Assembly (NCBI GenBank): GCA_964623815.1
Contig: CAZUVR010000021.1
Location: 1-64,000 of the forward strand
DNA length: 64,000 nt
From: Chroococcopsis sp964623815
GTDB lineage: Bacteria; Cyanobacteriota; Cyanobacteriia; Cyanobacteriales; Microcystaceae
Reading direction: 5' to 3'
In this document: piece after piece, positions 54,862 to 64,000 of the stretch
Layout: each line of letters opens with the position of its first letter
How positions within the stretch are numbered: position 1 is the first letter of the stretch
Notes under the pieces: model-generated
Seen by the model: only the letters and a program-made list of their open reading frames with translations
The model's database searches: none
Told to the model about the DNA's origin: nothing
Made by a program: the position numbers and the translations under genes

Positions 54862-56406
54862 ATGACATCCGTTGAAAGCATTTTAACTGCTCTATCCACT
54901 AATTATTGGCGCTCTTTAAACACGGCTGATAGTTATTGGCGATCTTTGCGCTCAGATGTTCCCGCTATTGTGGATACGATCGCACCTGCCGATTGGGCTA
55001 TCGGGGATAAGGATTTCGATGTGCTTATCTGCGGCGGTACTCTAGGAATTCTCCTGGCTTCTGCTCTACAGTTAAGAGGGTATCGGGTAGCCCTACTGGA
55101 AAGGGGAATTTTAAAAGGGCGAGAACAAGAATGGAATATTTCCCGTCAGGAATTACAGACCTTTATCGACATGGATATACTGAGTGACCATGAGTTACAA
55201 AGAGCGATCGTCACTCAGTATAATCCCGCTAGAGTCGGTTTTTACTGCGGTTATGAGTTGTGGGTGCGCGATGTCCTTAATATCGGTGTTGAACCTGTAT
55301 ATCTTCTGGAAACCCTGAAACAGAAGTTTTTATCGGCAGGGGGGCGATTAATCGAAAATACTCCTTTTTCGGGTGCGGTGGTGTCGCCGGATGGTGTGAC
55401 GGTTTCGGCGGGAGATTTAAAAATTAAATGTAGGCTTTTAATAGATGCTATGGGTCATTTTTCCCCCATCGCTAAACAAGCCCGCCGGGGAGAGAAACCG
55501 GAAGGAGTCTGTTTAGTCGTGGGTAGTTGTGCGGGAGGTTTCCCAGATAACGAGACGGGGGATTTAATTTATACCTTCACCCCCATCACTCATAAATGTC
55601 AGTATTTTTGGGAAGCCTTTCCAGCAAGGGAGGGGCGCACAACCTATCTATTTACCTATGTGGATGCTGAAAGCGATCGTTTTAGTTTAGAGTTTTTGAT
55701 GTCGGAGTATTTCCGCCTGTTACCCGAATATCAGGGGGTAGAGTTAGACGCGATTAATTTTAAACGCTTCCTCTTCGGTTTCTTCCCCGCCTATCGCAAA
55801 AGCCCCCTACAGTTACCTTGGAATCGAATTTTAGCCGTAGGAGACAGTAGCGGCAGTCAATCCCCGGTAAGTTTCGGCGGTTTCGGGGCGATGGTGCGGC
55901 ACTTAGCCCGATTGACTGGGGGTATCTCGGAGGCTTTAGAGATAGACGCTCTACAAAAAGCGGATTTAGCTCTACTCCAACCCTATCAGCCTAATATCTC
56001 CGTTACTTGGTTATTTCAGCGCACAATGAGCGTGAAACTCGACGCTAAGGAAAACCCTAACCAGATTAACGACTTGATGAGCGGAGTATTTCAGGTGATG
56101 AATAAATTGGGGGATGAGGTGTTAAAGCCTTTCTTACAGGATGTGGTGCAGTTTTCTTCCTTATCGAAAACTTTACCCCTGGTAAATCCCCGTCTGGTTT
56201 TACCTTTAATCCCGCAGTTGGGTGTGAGTCCTTTTATCGATTGGTTGGGGCATTACGCAAATTTAGGGCTTTATAGCGGGTTATATCCTCTGGCTAAATC
56301 CTGTAGTCCGGTGATGGAAAAGTTACCCCCTAAAGGGCGTTATTATTATCACCGTTTTCTAGAATCTTGGCTCTATGGGTCAGGTTCGGATTATGAATTA
56401 CACTAA
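54862..56406 (+). CDS. cruP: Lycopene cyclase-like flavoprotein CruP
   Basis: 514-residue FAD-dependent enzyme of the CruA/CruP family. Dinucleotide-binding start FDVLICGGTLGILLASALQL and acidic loop LLERG; the second flavin segment is AVGDSSGSQSPVSFGGFG. CruP in cyanobacteria and plants limits accumulation of carotenoid epoxides under oxidative stress; CruA is the true lycopene cyclase. The N-terminal WRSLNTADSYWRSLR extension is typical of CruP, though the choice between CruA and CruP is less sure than the family. Confidence 0.88.
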   Translation: MTSVESILTALSTNYWRSLNTADSYWRSLRSDVPAIVDTIAPADWAIGDKDFDVLICGGTLGILLASALQLRGYRVALLERGILKGREQEWNISRQELQTFIDMDILSDHELQRAIVTQYNPARVGFYCGYELWVRDVLNIGVEPVYLLETLKQKFLSAGGRLIENTPFSGAVVSPDGVTVSAGDLKIKCRLLIDAMGHFSPIAKQARRGEKPEGVCLVVGSCAGGFPDNETGDLIYTFTPITHKCQYFWEAFPAREGRTTYLFTYVDAESDRFSLEFLMSEYFRLLPEYQGVELDAINFKRFLFGFFPAYRKSPLQLPWNRILAVGDSSGSQSPVSFGGFGAMVRHLARLTGGISEALEIDALQKADLALLQPYQPNISVTWLFQRTMSVKLDAKENPNQINDLMSGVFQVMNKLGDEVLKPFLQDVVQFSSLSKTLPLVNPRLVLPLIPQLGVSPFIDWLGHYANLGLYSGLYPLAKSCSPVMEKLPPKGRYYYHRFLESWLYGSGSDYELH

Positions 56407-56437
56407 GCCAAGAAGAACACTACTTCGGCTAACTCCC

Positions 56438-57256
56438 CTAGCTTGTTAAATACTTCCGTACTTTTTCTAGGGATAAACCCAAAGTATCAGCAATTTGCTG
56501 TAAGTCCAGCCCTAAGATTTGAAGACGATCGATCGCTGCTTTAAGAGCCGTTTCTGTTTCTAAACGGGCATTCTCGGCCTCTAAACGAGCATTCTCGGCC
56601 TCTAAACGGGCATTCTCTGCGGCTTCTAAACGTTGAACTATCTCCCCATAAGTGGGATAGAAACTATCCTTATCGGGATGATAAAAACGTAAATCCCCGT
56701 CAAAAAGACGTAACTCTAGACCCAAAACCTCAGAGTAAATCGATACGCTTCCATCTTCTCGGCTTACAGGTGAAATGGGTTGGTATACACCATCAACCAA
56801 GCGCGAAGCTTGAAGGGGTGGGTTTAAATAATCAGATGTGGGATCGTATTGGAAATATTCAGCTACTCCTAAACGGGCGTAAATGAGCGGCTTATCTCGC
56901 CCGTCATTTGCCTTAGTTGTACGAGAGGTGATTTCCATCACGAAAGAAGGTAAGCGATCTTTTTCTTCCCAAGCTTTATAAAGTCTTCTCTCCCTATTGG
57001 ATACACCGAAAATCACGAACACATCGGGAGCGATTACCGCACTTGGTACACCTTGCTCGTAATAAATGAAAAGATTCCCTGACACGTAAACGTCTTGACG
57101 ATTTTGGAAATGGGTTTTCAGGGTTTCTACACCGTAAAAAAGATAATTTCTCGTAGGGTCACTTTCAGCCACCGGCGCACCATCACTTTCGGGGTAACAT
57201 ATCTCGTCGTCACCGCCGTAACACATCTGACTATTGAAAACGAAAGAGACGACCAT
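56438..57256 (-). CDS. Uma2 family endonuclease-like protein
   Basis: 272 residues. The PD-(D/E)xK nuclease-like Uma2 domain (DUF820) spans about 20-190, with VAPDVFVIFG (Asp) and PSFVMEITSRTTKANDG (Glu/Ser region). It is one of the large paralogous families of cyanobacteria, usually of unknown role. A coiled coil near 205-245 is made of LEAENAR heptads encoded by 21-base tandem repeats, and the end (IADTLGLSLEKVRKYL) looks like a helix-turn-helix. Confidence 0.88.
   Translation of the reverse strand: MVVSFVFNSQMCYGGDDEICYPESDGAPVAESDPTRNYLFYGVETLKTHFQNRQDVYVSGNLFIYYEQGVPSAVIAPDVFVIFGVSNRERRLYKAWEEKDRLPSFVMEITSRTTKANDGRDKPLIYARLGVAEYFQYDPTSDYLNPPLQASRLVDGVYQPISPVSREDGSVSIYSEVLGLELRLFDGDLRFYHPDKDSFYPTYGEIVQRLEAAENARLEAENARLEAENARLETETALKAAIDRLQILGLDLQQIADTLGLSLEKVRKYLTS
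56559..56621. repeat. Three 21-base tandem repeats in the Uma2 gene
   Basis: Units starting at 56559, 56580 and 56601 differ by one or a few bases and each encodes one LEAENAR heptad of the coiled coil. The count probably varies between strains by slippage. Confidence 0.8.
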
Positions 57257-57470
57257 AGACTTAATTAGAACTAATGGACTATATATAAGATACTAAAAAT
57301 GTAACCGATCGATCAACTCACTCGGAACAATCAGATAAAAAGGGCAGAGAACGATCGCCCTATTTAAAAGTGCGATCGCGTCTGAAAACAACCCTAGATG
57401 ATATTGACAGGGTAGCGATTGTTCGGATGCTTATCTTTGGGATTATGGATTAGACTAAACGATGAAAAGA

Positions 57471-57500
57471 AGCGATCGCCATCTTGGGAAAGCGATCGCT
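57471..57500 (-). terminator. Terminator hairpin built from two HIP1 sites
   Basis: Two HIP1 octamers (GCGATCGC at 57472-57479 and 57492-57499) form a nine-base stem, AGCGATCGC with GCGATCGCT, around a 12-base loop. On the minus strand TCTTTTCA follows. It is 20 bases beyond the stop of the RTX gene, in the right place and direction to end its transcript. Confidence 0.45.
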
Positions 57501-57519
57501 ATATTTAACAAAGACGGGA

Positions 57520-60500
57520 TTAAATCACCAGGATATTATTAGCCGTGAGATTTAAAGCAGTGGAGAAAGTAGCAAGTACAGACACACCGCCGGTGACGTT
57601 CCCATTAGCATCAAAGCTTAAGGTTCGGGCAGCCGAATTGTAGATAAAACGATGATCCGCTGTCGTGGCTGCAGTACCAAGAGCGAAACGATTCCCCGGT
57701 AAAGCACCGGCTACTAAACCAGAAGCGAAGCCAGCAGCCGAGATAGCTATCTTGTCATCGGTGAGGCTAAAATCGCTGATGGTATCGATGCCTTCATTGG
57801 GTCGAGTAAAGATAAACTGATCCTGCCCAGTGCCACCGATCAGGGTATCGTTGCCCCCAGCCCCGGTGAGGCTGTCGTTACCCGCACCGCCGGTTAGGGT
57901 GTTAGCCCCGGTATTACCGGTGAGGCGGTTAGCGCTCGTGCTACCAGTAGCGTTAATAGCGGTATTACCGAGTAAGGTGACATTCTCTAGATTGGCATTA
58001 GTGAGGGTGTAGTTAAACGTAACCTGTACGGTATCGTTACCCTGCGCCGCGTTTTCCGTAATCGTGTCGCCAGTATCGATAACATAGGTGTCGTCGCCAG
58101 TGCCGCCGATAAGAGTATCGTTACCGACTCCACCACTAAGGGTATCGTTACCTTCTAAGCCAGTGAGGATGTTAGCGCCCGCGTTACCGGTGAGACGGTT
58201 AGCGACTGTGTTACCGGTACCGGTGAGGGTGCCTGAGCCGGAGAGAGTGAGGTTTTCTAATACAGCGGTTAAAGTGGTGCTGAAGGGAGTAATCAGGGTG
58301 TCGGTGCCTTCACCGGCGTTTTCTGTCACCACATCGCCGGCGTTATCTACGGTGTAGGTATCATTCCCCTTACCGCCGATGAGAGAGTCTGCACCTGCAC
58401 CACCATTGAGGTTATCGTTACCATCACCCCCGGTGAGGATGTTATTACCGCTATTACCGATGATGGTATTGCTGAGGGCGTTACCTGTGCCGTTGATGTT
58501 ACTAGTACCGGTGAGAGTCAAGTTTTCTAAGTTAGCCCCGAGGGTGTAGGCGATGGGAGAGTTAACCGTATCGGTGCCTTCGTTGAGGTTTTCGCTGATT
58601 ACGTCACCGGCTACATCGATGACATAGGTGTCGTTACCTTTGCCGCCGTTCATCGTATCGTTACCGCCTTTGCCATCGAGACTATCGGCACTATCGGCAC
58701 CTTCGAGGAGGTTGTTATTAGCGTCGCCGTCATCATTGGTGATGTATCCCGTAATGCCTGCGAGATTAATCAGGTTGTAATTAGTATTGGCGACGGGAGT
58801 GATAGTAATACTTTCTCTCGTTTCTAATACCGTATCGGCTACCGGGTCGAGGGTGAGAGTCACTTTATCGGCACCTGGGGCGAAAGTGATACTCCCGGTG
58901 GTGTTGGTGTATGTGGCAGCACCGGTGACAGTGTAGTCCCCCGTGAGGGTGGCACTACCGGCAACGGTAAAGTTTACGGTGACGGTAGTGTTGAAGTTTC
59001 TATCTCGGCTGAATGTATAGACGAGGTTGGCTGTGCCGTCTTCGGTAACTTTATCGGTGTTAGCGGTGATGGTGATGTTGGGAGTGTCGTCATCGATAAC
59101 TGTCAGGGTGGCGGTTTTCTGAGTATCTAGAAGCGCCCCGTTAGTGGGGTTGGATAGAGTCAGGTTAATAGTTTCGTTTGCTTCTATGGTGGTGTCGTTG
59201 ACTATGGGTAGCGTGATGATTTTACTGGTTTCCCCTGCGGCGAAGGATACCACTATGGCGGCGTTGTTATAGTCGCCGGGTGATGTGGCGGTGCTGTTGG
59301 TGGGTGTTACTGTTACCGCAGTGGCGGTGTTGGTATTCCCGCTACGGGTGATGGTGATGGGCGTGACAAAAGTGCCGTTTTCATTGATGGTGTAGGTGGC
59401 GGCACTGAAAGAGAGAAGGGTGGGGAAATCATCGTTAACAATTGTACCCGTAACTGCCCCAGTGGTGCCGATGGTGTAGCCGCTTCCTGAGGCTACGGTT
59501 AAGCTTACGGTTTCATCGGATTCTATAGTAGTGTCGGCTGTCGGGTCTACAACGACTTGAACATAGCTGGAGTTAGCCGCGAAGGTGACTGTGTTAACGA
59601 TATTGGCGTAGTCGGTGCCTTTGGTGGCTGTACCCCCGATGGTGTAGTTGACGGTGAGGGGGCTGGTGAGGGCACCGGTGCGGCTGAAGGTGTAAACGAG
59701 GTTTGTGGTACCGTCTTCGCTGACACTGCCTTGAGATACAGATAGGGTAACGACGGGTAATACGGGATCATTATCTACGATGGTTAGAACCGATGTAGTC
59801 CGAGTTCCCAGAATAGCACCCCCGGTGGGGTTGGATAGGGTGAGATTAATAGTTTCGTTGCCTTCGTAAATCGTGTCTTCGTAAATTGGGAGAGTGACGA
59901 GTTTACTCGTTTCCCCGTTGGCGAAATTCAGCGTTATGACTCCGTTACCGTAATCTACTCCCCCAGTGGCGGTGCCGTTAGTAGGCGTGACGGTAACGTT
60001 TACGGCTCCATCACTGCCACCAGTGCGGGTTACGGTGATATTAGTGACGGGTGTACCATTTTCATTGACGCTGTAGCTAGCCGCCGAAAAGGCTAAAATA
60101 CCCGGTTTGGCATCGTTATCGATGACCGTTAATACTGCGGTGGGTTGGGTTCCCAGTAAAGCGCCGTTGGGGTTCGTCAGAGTCAGGTTAATCGTTTCGT
60201 TCTGTTCGTAAACCGTATCATTGACTATGGGTATGGTGACGGTTTTAGTTGTTTCCCCATCGGCAAAATTAACCGTTATCGGGCTGTTATTGTAGTCTCC
60301 TGGTGCGGTAGCGGTGCCGTTACTTGGGGTAAGGGTGACGCTGACCGCGCCGACGCTTCCCTGCGCCCGGGTGATGGTGACGCTAGCGTTACTGCTTTCT
60401 GGAGTGGTGAAGGTGGGGGCGCTAAATGATAATAATCCTGATTCGTTCTGTGCTTCGATGAAGACGCGGGAATTCATGGTCAGCCCGGTTACGCCTTCGA

Positions 60501-61129
60501 TAATGGCAATCAGTTCATCTGGTTCGGTTCCGGGTTTGTTGATATAGATGGCAGTGCCGGTGATACCGCTAATCGGGGAACTACCCAAAATATAGTCACT
60601 CTTTGGGCCTTTGATTTGAATCAGGTCTTGGTTAACGTTGAGTCCGACGATGCGGGCGTAATCGGTTGTACCGGCGCTCGTCGCGTTGCCGTCGTCGTAG
60701 AAAGCTTTTGTCACATCTCCGAGTAGGTAGGTATCTCCGTCGCCGCCCCCAGTGAGGCTATCGATTTCTCCTAAGCCTGGGTTGATGGCGTTTTGGGATA
60801 CTGCTAGTAGGCGATCATTACCAGCACCGGTGTAGAGACTATCGTTGCCCGCACTACCGTTGAGGGTATCGTTACCGCTACCAGTGCGGATCTGATCATC
60901 ACCTCCAGTACCCGTGAAGTTGAAGCGTTCGATATTACTGAACCCTAAAAAGTTAGAGCCATTCCAGAAATAATTTAACCCGTTCCAACCTCCCGCGCCG
61001 TTGTCAGAAATTTGGCTACTGTAAATTCTATCGGTGGTCACACTGGAATAATCCACTACTAGCAGGTCATTACCCGCGCCTCCATCCACATTATCCGAAC
61101 CTAATCCAGGATTGATCGTGTCGTCTCCT
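57520..61129 (-). CDS. RTX/Calx-beta calcium-binding protein, C-terminal part (interrupted by assembly gap)
   Basis: Reading continues from the gap to the stop at 57520, giving about 1200 residues. After leading RTX repeats (NDTLNGSAGND) and a short insert come five Calx-beta domains of about 110 residues each (for example NETINLTLSNPTGG, ending TVIDND), then RTX repeats of the type GGDGNDNLNGGAGADSLIGG alternating with a YVIDVAGDVISEN element, and a C-terminal non-repetitive region ending NLTANNILVI. Such proteins are secreted by type I systems and bind Ca2+; roles include adhesion, motility and surface layers. No type I exporter lies in this window. Joined to 61230-61985 it makes one protein of 1436 residues. 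Confidence 0.93.
60878..61129. repeat. 252-base exact repeat, copy A
   Basis: Identical base for base to 61624-61875, encoding 84 residues (GSDNVDGGAGNDLL to the RTX DQIRTGSG area). The match continues with a few mismatches for about 40 bases more. It ends exactly at the assembly gap. Confidence 0.95.
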
Positions 61130-61229
61130 NNNNNNNNNNNNNNNNNNNNNNNNNNNNNNNNNNNNNNNNNNNNNNNNNNNNNNNNNNNNNNNNNNNNNNN
61201 NNNNNNNNNNNNNNNNNNNNNNNNNNNNN
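61130..61229. other. Assembly gap of 100 N
   Basis: Exactly 100 N, a conventional placeholder. The 55 bases before it (61075-61129) are identical to the 55 bases after it (61230-61284), the sign of two contigs that share one k-mer overlap at a repeat boundary. Confidence 0.97.
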
Positions 61230-61985
61230 CGCGCCTCCATCCACATTATCCGAACCTAATCCAGGATTGATCGTGTCGTCTCCTATCCCAGTGTTAATGG
61301 TGTTATTGGCATTTTGACCAATGCTGATATTATCGTTACCCGAGCCAGTAGTGAGATTGCCTGCGAATATTTCTATATTGCTAATCTGGCTTACCCCTGG
61401 GAAATTGAGATTAACGCTAGTGCCCTCAGTAATATTAATAGCCACAGTGGCGGCGCTGAGATTGGCATCGACGAGAGTATCGGTGCCAGCACCGCCATCG
61501 ATAACATTAACTCCGCTTTGGTCATAGATTACGTCATCCCCAGTGCCGCCGTTAACCGTATCGTTCCCAGCACCGGCGTAGAGAGTATCATTACCCGCAC
61601 TACCGTTGAGGGTATCGTTACCACTACCAGTGCGGATCTGATCATCACCTCCAGTACCCGTGAAGTTGAAGCGTTCGATATTACTGAACCCTAAAAAGTT
61701 AGAGCCATTCCAGAAATAATTTAACCCGTTCCAACCTCCCGCGCCGTTGTCAGAAATTTGGCTACTGTAAATTCTATCGGTGGTCACACTGGAATAATCC
61801 ACTACTAGCAGGTCATTACCCGCGCCTCCATCCACATTATCCGAACCTAATCCAGGATTGATCGTGTCGTCTCCTGCCGTACCAGTTAAATTATCATTGC
61901 CGTTAGTTCCGTTAATCACACCAGCGATCGTTATCTCAGCAGGCGTTAAGGACAGATTGATAGAATCAGTCTTGTGAGAATCCAT
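61230..61985 (-). CDS. RTX/Calx-beta calcium-binding protein, N-terminal part (interrupted by assembly gap)
   Basis: Start of the same gene: 252 residues from the ATG at 61985 up to the gap. There is no classical signal peptide, as expected for type I secretion. It consists of RTX-like nonapeptides (GTAGDDTINPGLGSDNVDGG, AGNDTVNGGTGDDVIYD) around two FSNIERFNFTGTGGDDQI-type spacer domains. A frame translation through the N run drifts out of register because the gap length is arbitrary. See the entry at 57520 for the rest. Confidence 0.92.
61624..61875. repeat. 252-base exact repeat, copy B
   Basis: Identical to 60878-61129; with the gap removed the two copies are 591 bases (197 codons) apart, so the duplication is in frame. 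Confidence 0.95.
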
Positions 61986-62518
61986 AAAATTTTCCTCTGG
62001 GTGGCGTATTTAGTTATTAAGTTTTCGATCGCTCCGTCTCATCAAAAGCCCACGATACGATCCTCAGTGGTTAGGGTTGTGGCGAGTAACGATACTTTGT
62101 CTACTCTTGTTGTGGCTTATATAACTATATATTTATATATAGCTATATAGGCTCTGACAATAAGCATAAATTAATAAATATTTAACTAAACTATTTATTA
62201 TTAGCTATGAATCAACCGATTAATATAGAGAATTAAAAATAAAATGCTATCAGGAGTAAAGTAATTCTTATTTCAGAACGTAGCTACAGAGCTTAAAATG
62301 GAATGTGATCGCTTATACGCTCTCGTTGATAAAAAATAGCCCTTACATGTCGTCATTAACATAGTTGACCTTTAGTTAAGTTTGAGCAAATAAGAGTAGT
62401 TAAATCGAGTTGGGAAAATTGCAATAGTACCGGGAGCGCTTGTACTGCGAACAGCAATCTCATCTTTAGATAGTACCGCTCCTTAAAACGATCGTAAAAT
62501 ATATGAAGGACGTGAAAA
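61986..62518. other. Intergenic region upstream of the RTX gene (533 bases)
   Basis: AT-rich, divergent spacer between the RTX gene (minus) and the DUF433 gene (plus); promoters of both should lie here. It holds an AT inverted repeat CTATATA-TTTA-TATATAG at 62125-62142, about 140 bases upstream of the RTX start. No RNA gene or convincing ORF was seen. Confidence 0.5.
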
Positions 62519-62893
62519 ATGAAAAATCCTATCGACGAATCAGGGTCGATCGTTCGTACAGAGCAGGGATTGACGATCGCCGATACCCGGATCACCATTT
62601 ACGATATTATGGATCATCTCGCCGCAGGCTGGACTCCTAAATTAATATTGAACTGGCTACCTTTAACCGAGCAACAACTTGAGGAGGCGCTTTCTTATAT
62701 CGATGCTAATCGAGTTGCCGTAGAAACAGAATATCAGGAAATTTTACAGACAAATCGGGAAATACGAGAGTACTGGGACGATCGCAACCGGGAACGTTTA
62801 GCCCAAATAGCGGCACAATCACCCAAATCAGGGAGAGAAGATGTTTACGCTAAACTCCAAGCTTGGAAAGCAAAACTCGGACTGACTCGATGA
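62519..62893 (+). CDS. DUF433 domain protein (antitoxin-like)
   Basis: 124 residues. DUF433 is a helix-turn-helix-like domain of putative antitoxins: SIVRTEQGLTIADTRITIYD and LAAGWTPKLILNWLPLTEQQ are typical. The C-terminal half is a charged helix (YQEILQTNREIREYWDDRNR) likely to contact the partner. Its TGA overlaps the ATG of the next gene (ATGA), the arrangement usual for antitoxin-toxin pairs. Confidence 0.88.
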   Translation: MKNPIDESGSIVRTEQGLTIADTRITIYDIMDHLAAGWTPKLILNWLPLTEQQLEEALSYIDANRVAVETEYQEILQTNREIREYWDDRNRERLAQIAAQSPKSGREDVYAKLQAWKAKLGLTR

Positions 62894-63282
62894 TTTTCCT
62901 GGTGGATTATAATTTGACAGGATATGTGGTCTTGTTTCAAGGGACTCTCGCCGGTGAAGGTTGGTTAGAGTTGCTTTCAATTCGTTTTCTTACTCTAGAA
63001 GAGGCGGGACTCGCTCCCGATGCTAATGATAGGCTAATCTGGAGATTCGCTCAGTCGAATCGAATGTTGTTGCTAACCGCGAATAGGAATGCTAAAGGTG
63101 AAAACTCTTTAGAGCAAACTATACGTCAGGAAGGTAATTCTAACTCTTTACCCGTGATTACCGTCGGCAATTTAGACCGGCTCATCGAGCGACAGTATAG
63201 GGAGGAATGTAGCCTACGCCTTGCCGATATAGTTCTATCGATCGAAGACTATAAGGGTGTAGGTCGCCTGTACATTCCCTGA
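62890..63282 (+). CDS. DUF5615-like PIN-fold protein (toxin-like)
   Basis: 130 residues from the ATG at 62890. MIFLVDYNLTGY has the acidic residue at the end of the first strand, EAGLAPDANDRLIWRFAQSN and NRMLLLTANRNAK follow as in PIN-like DUF5615 proteins (the last would correspond to the LLTHD strand, with Ala-Asn in place of His-Asp). Probably an RNase-like toxin partner of DUF433, although the altered LLTAN segment may mean weakened or lost activity. Confidence 0.78.
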   Translation: MIFLVDYNLTGYVVLFQGTLAGEGWLELLSIRFLTLEEAGLAPDANDRLIWRFAQSNRMLLLTANRNAKGENSLEQTIRQEGNSNSLPVITVGNLDRLIERQYREECSLRLADIVLSIEDYKGVGRLYIP

Positions 63283-63706
63283 CTGCCCCGTAACGTTACC
63301 CTGCCAAAATACTCTAATTAATAAACTGCCCCAAAGCCATGTGAAATTCCGAAATTTTGGAAGCACTGGCGAAGTTTTTAACTTCAACCGCTATTTTTTT
63401 TCCCTGTTTTTCCGCTCCTAAAAGCCTTTTGGCTCCTAAGTCAATTTGAATATCAATGCCACCAGTTCCGAAACTCTAGCCCAACTTGATCGGGCGTTAC
63501 TGATTGCTCTCGATTTACTTCCCTCCGAATAAAATATTGCTTAAAGTTTTATCAGGGTACGATAGAGCGCAAGCCTATCAATACATTAGAGATTTGTAAC
63601 AAGTTTGGTACACGGCTTTACCTACTTGGGCGATAGTCGAATGTGCCGTGAGGTTAGTTTCTTGCTCCTGGGTTGCGGTAGTAGCAGAACATCAAGCCCT
63701 TATAGC
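63283..63706. other. Decayed region between the DUF5615 and DUF29 genes (424 bases)
   Basis: No intact gene. It contains the xisH fragment at 63314-63475 and, on the plus strand, several short open runs with protein-like composition (for example LAQLDRALLIALDLLPSE ending near 63530) that I cannot assign. It looks like a graveyard of small accessory genes. Confidence 0.5.
63314..63475 (-). pseudogene. xisH: xisH fragment
   Basis: An open run of 53 codons between two TAG stops (63476-63478 upstream, 63314-63316 downstream) reads SFGTGGIDIQIDLGAKRLLG, then AEKQGKKIAVEVKNF and ISEFHMALGQFIN. This matches the middle of XisH (fdxN element excision controlling factor, about 140 residues), including the PD-(D/E)xK-like VEVK. 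The first and last parts are lost. No xisI follows. Assignment is from memory of the family. Confidence 0.65.
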
Positions 63707-64000
63707 TTAGTTGCCTAAATCGTCTGAGTCTTTTAAGTTAATAGGAAACCAATCCCGATCTAAAACTTGATCGATGGTGAATGGACAATCATCCGGAACT
63801 TTCAGTTTTAAAATTTTAGAAATATCCTTAGCTGTATCAGCGTAAATGGAGTCAAAAACCTCCTCTAGATAGGGTTTTAGAGAAGGACTATCTCTGACAA
63901 TTCTCGCTAAACTTTTCCGAAAAGCCGCTATCTCTATCATCCAATGTTTTTGATTTCTATCTCTCTCTAAATCCCAATAAGCTAACTTGAGCAAGTGTTC
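63707..64000 (-). CDS. DUF29 domain protein (5' end outside the window)
   Basis: Partial: the frame is open to the window edge, where it reads EHLLKLAYWDLERDRNQKHW. DUF29 proteins are small cyanobacterial proteins of unknown function, with a conserved EHLLKL-x-YW start of the first helix and a FPxx C-terminal segment (here RDWFPINL). The true start is beyond base 64000. Confidence 0.85.
   Translation of the reverse strand, partial: EHLLKLAYWDLERDRNQKHWMIEIAAFRKSLARIVRDSPSLKPYLEEVFDSIYADTAKDISKILKLKVPDDCPFTIDQVLDRDWFPINLKDSDDLGN

Noticed and set aside
56559..56621. CRISPR-like regular repeats
   Set aside because: The 21-base units are contiguous, lie in the Uma2 reading frame and encode a coiled coil; there are no spacers.
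57830..60547. Several plus-strand open frames opposite the RTX/Calx-beta gene
   Set aside because: They are frame shadows of the repetitive minus-strand gene, with repetitive Pro/Val composition and no independent start signals.

Overview
The window is chromosomal DNA from a cyanobacterium. Direct signs are the photosystem II genes psbH and psbN in their usual divergent pair, chlI (Mg-chelatase), a CruP-type carotenoid enzyme, cyanophycin synthetase and two cyanophycinases, a CPP1/DUF3353 J-like protein, several cyanobacteria-specific domains of unknown function (DUF3172, DUF3386, DUF1997), and scattered copies of the HIP1 palindrome GCGATCGC. I cannot name the genus. It reads as a draft assembly: an exactly 100-base run of N interrupts one repetitive gene.

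Layout. 1-3.6 kb: cyanophycin genes cphB-cphA. 4-8.7 kb: trmD, hisIE, an S1-domain protein, two hydrolases and hisA. 8.8-12.8 kb: cyanobacterial hypothetical proteins, fabZ and an alpha/beta hydrolase. 12.8-15.9 kb: thiD, ftsZ, ftsQ. 16-21 kb: the C-terminal processing protease, chlI, and the ATPase plus substrate-binding protein of an Mla/TGD-type lipid transporter. 21-31 kb: wecB, then a signalling island of three histidine kinases and an Rcp-type receiver on the minus strand, facing a NarL-type regulator and a second cyanophycinase on the plus strand. The largest kinase carries the complete ethylene-binding signature of plant ETR1. 31-41 kb: mutS2, cupin, tyrA, a voltage-gated potassium channel with a zinc ribbon, nfu, lepA, proA. 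41-49 kb: a stand-alone SF2 helicase, a PatA-type protein with a degenerate receiver, sulfiredoxin with a helix-turn-helix coiled-coil partner, CPP1, tatA, psbH and psbN. 48-56.4 kb: LON-domain protein, pheA, a Rieske protein, an ABC exporter, PBP2, CruP. 56.4-64 kb is accessory: a Uma2 protein, a large RTX/Calx-beta protein broken by the assembly gap, a DUF433/DUF5615 toxin-antitoxin-like pair, a decayed xisH fragment and a partial DUF29 gene.

How it fits together. Most genes are housekeeping: nitrogen storage, histidine/tyrosine/phenylalanine/proline synthesis, cell division, translation and photosynthesis. The notable part is the 22-31 kb island, where ethylene- or redox-type sensing, several phosphotransfer proteins and a cyanophycin-degrading enzyme are adjacent. 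The gap in the RTX gene can be resolved on paper: the two contig ends share an identical 55-base end, and merging them restores one 1436-residue reading frame. Convergent genes are packed very tightly, with six pairs sharing a four-base interlocked stop.
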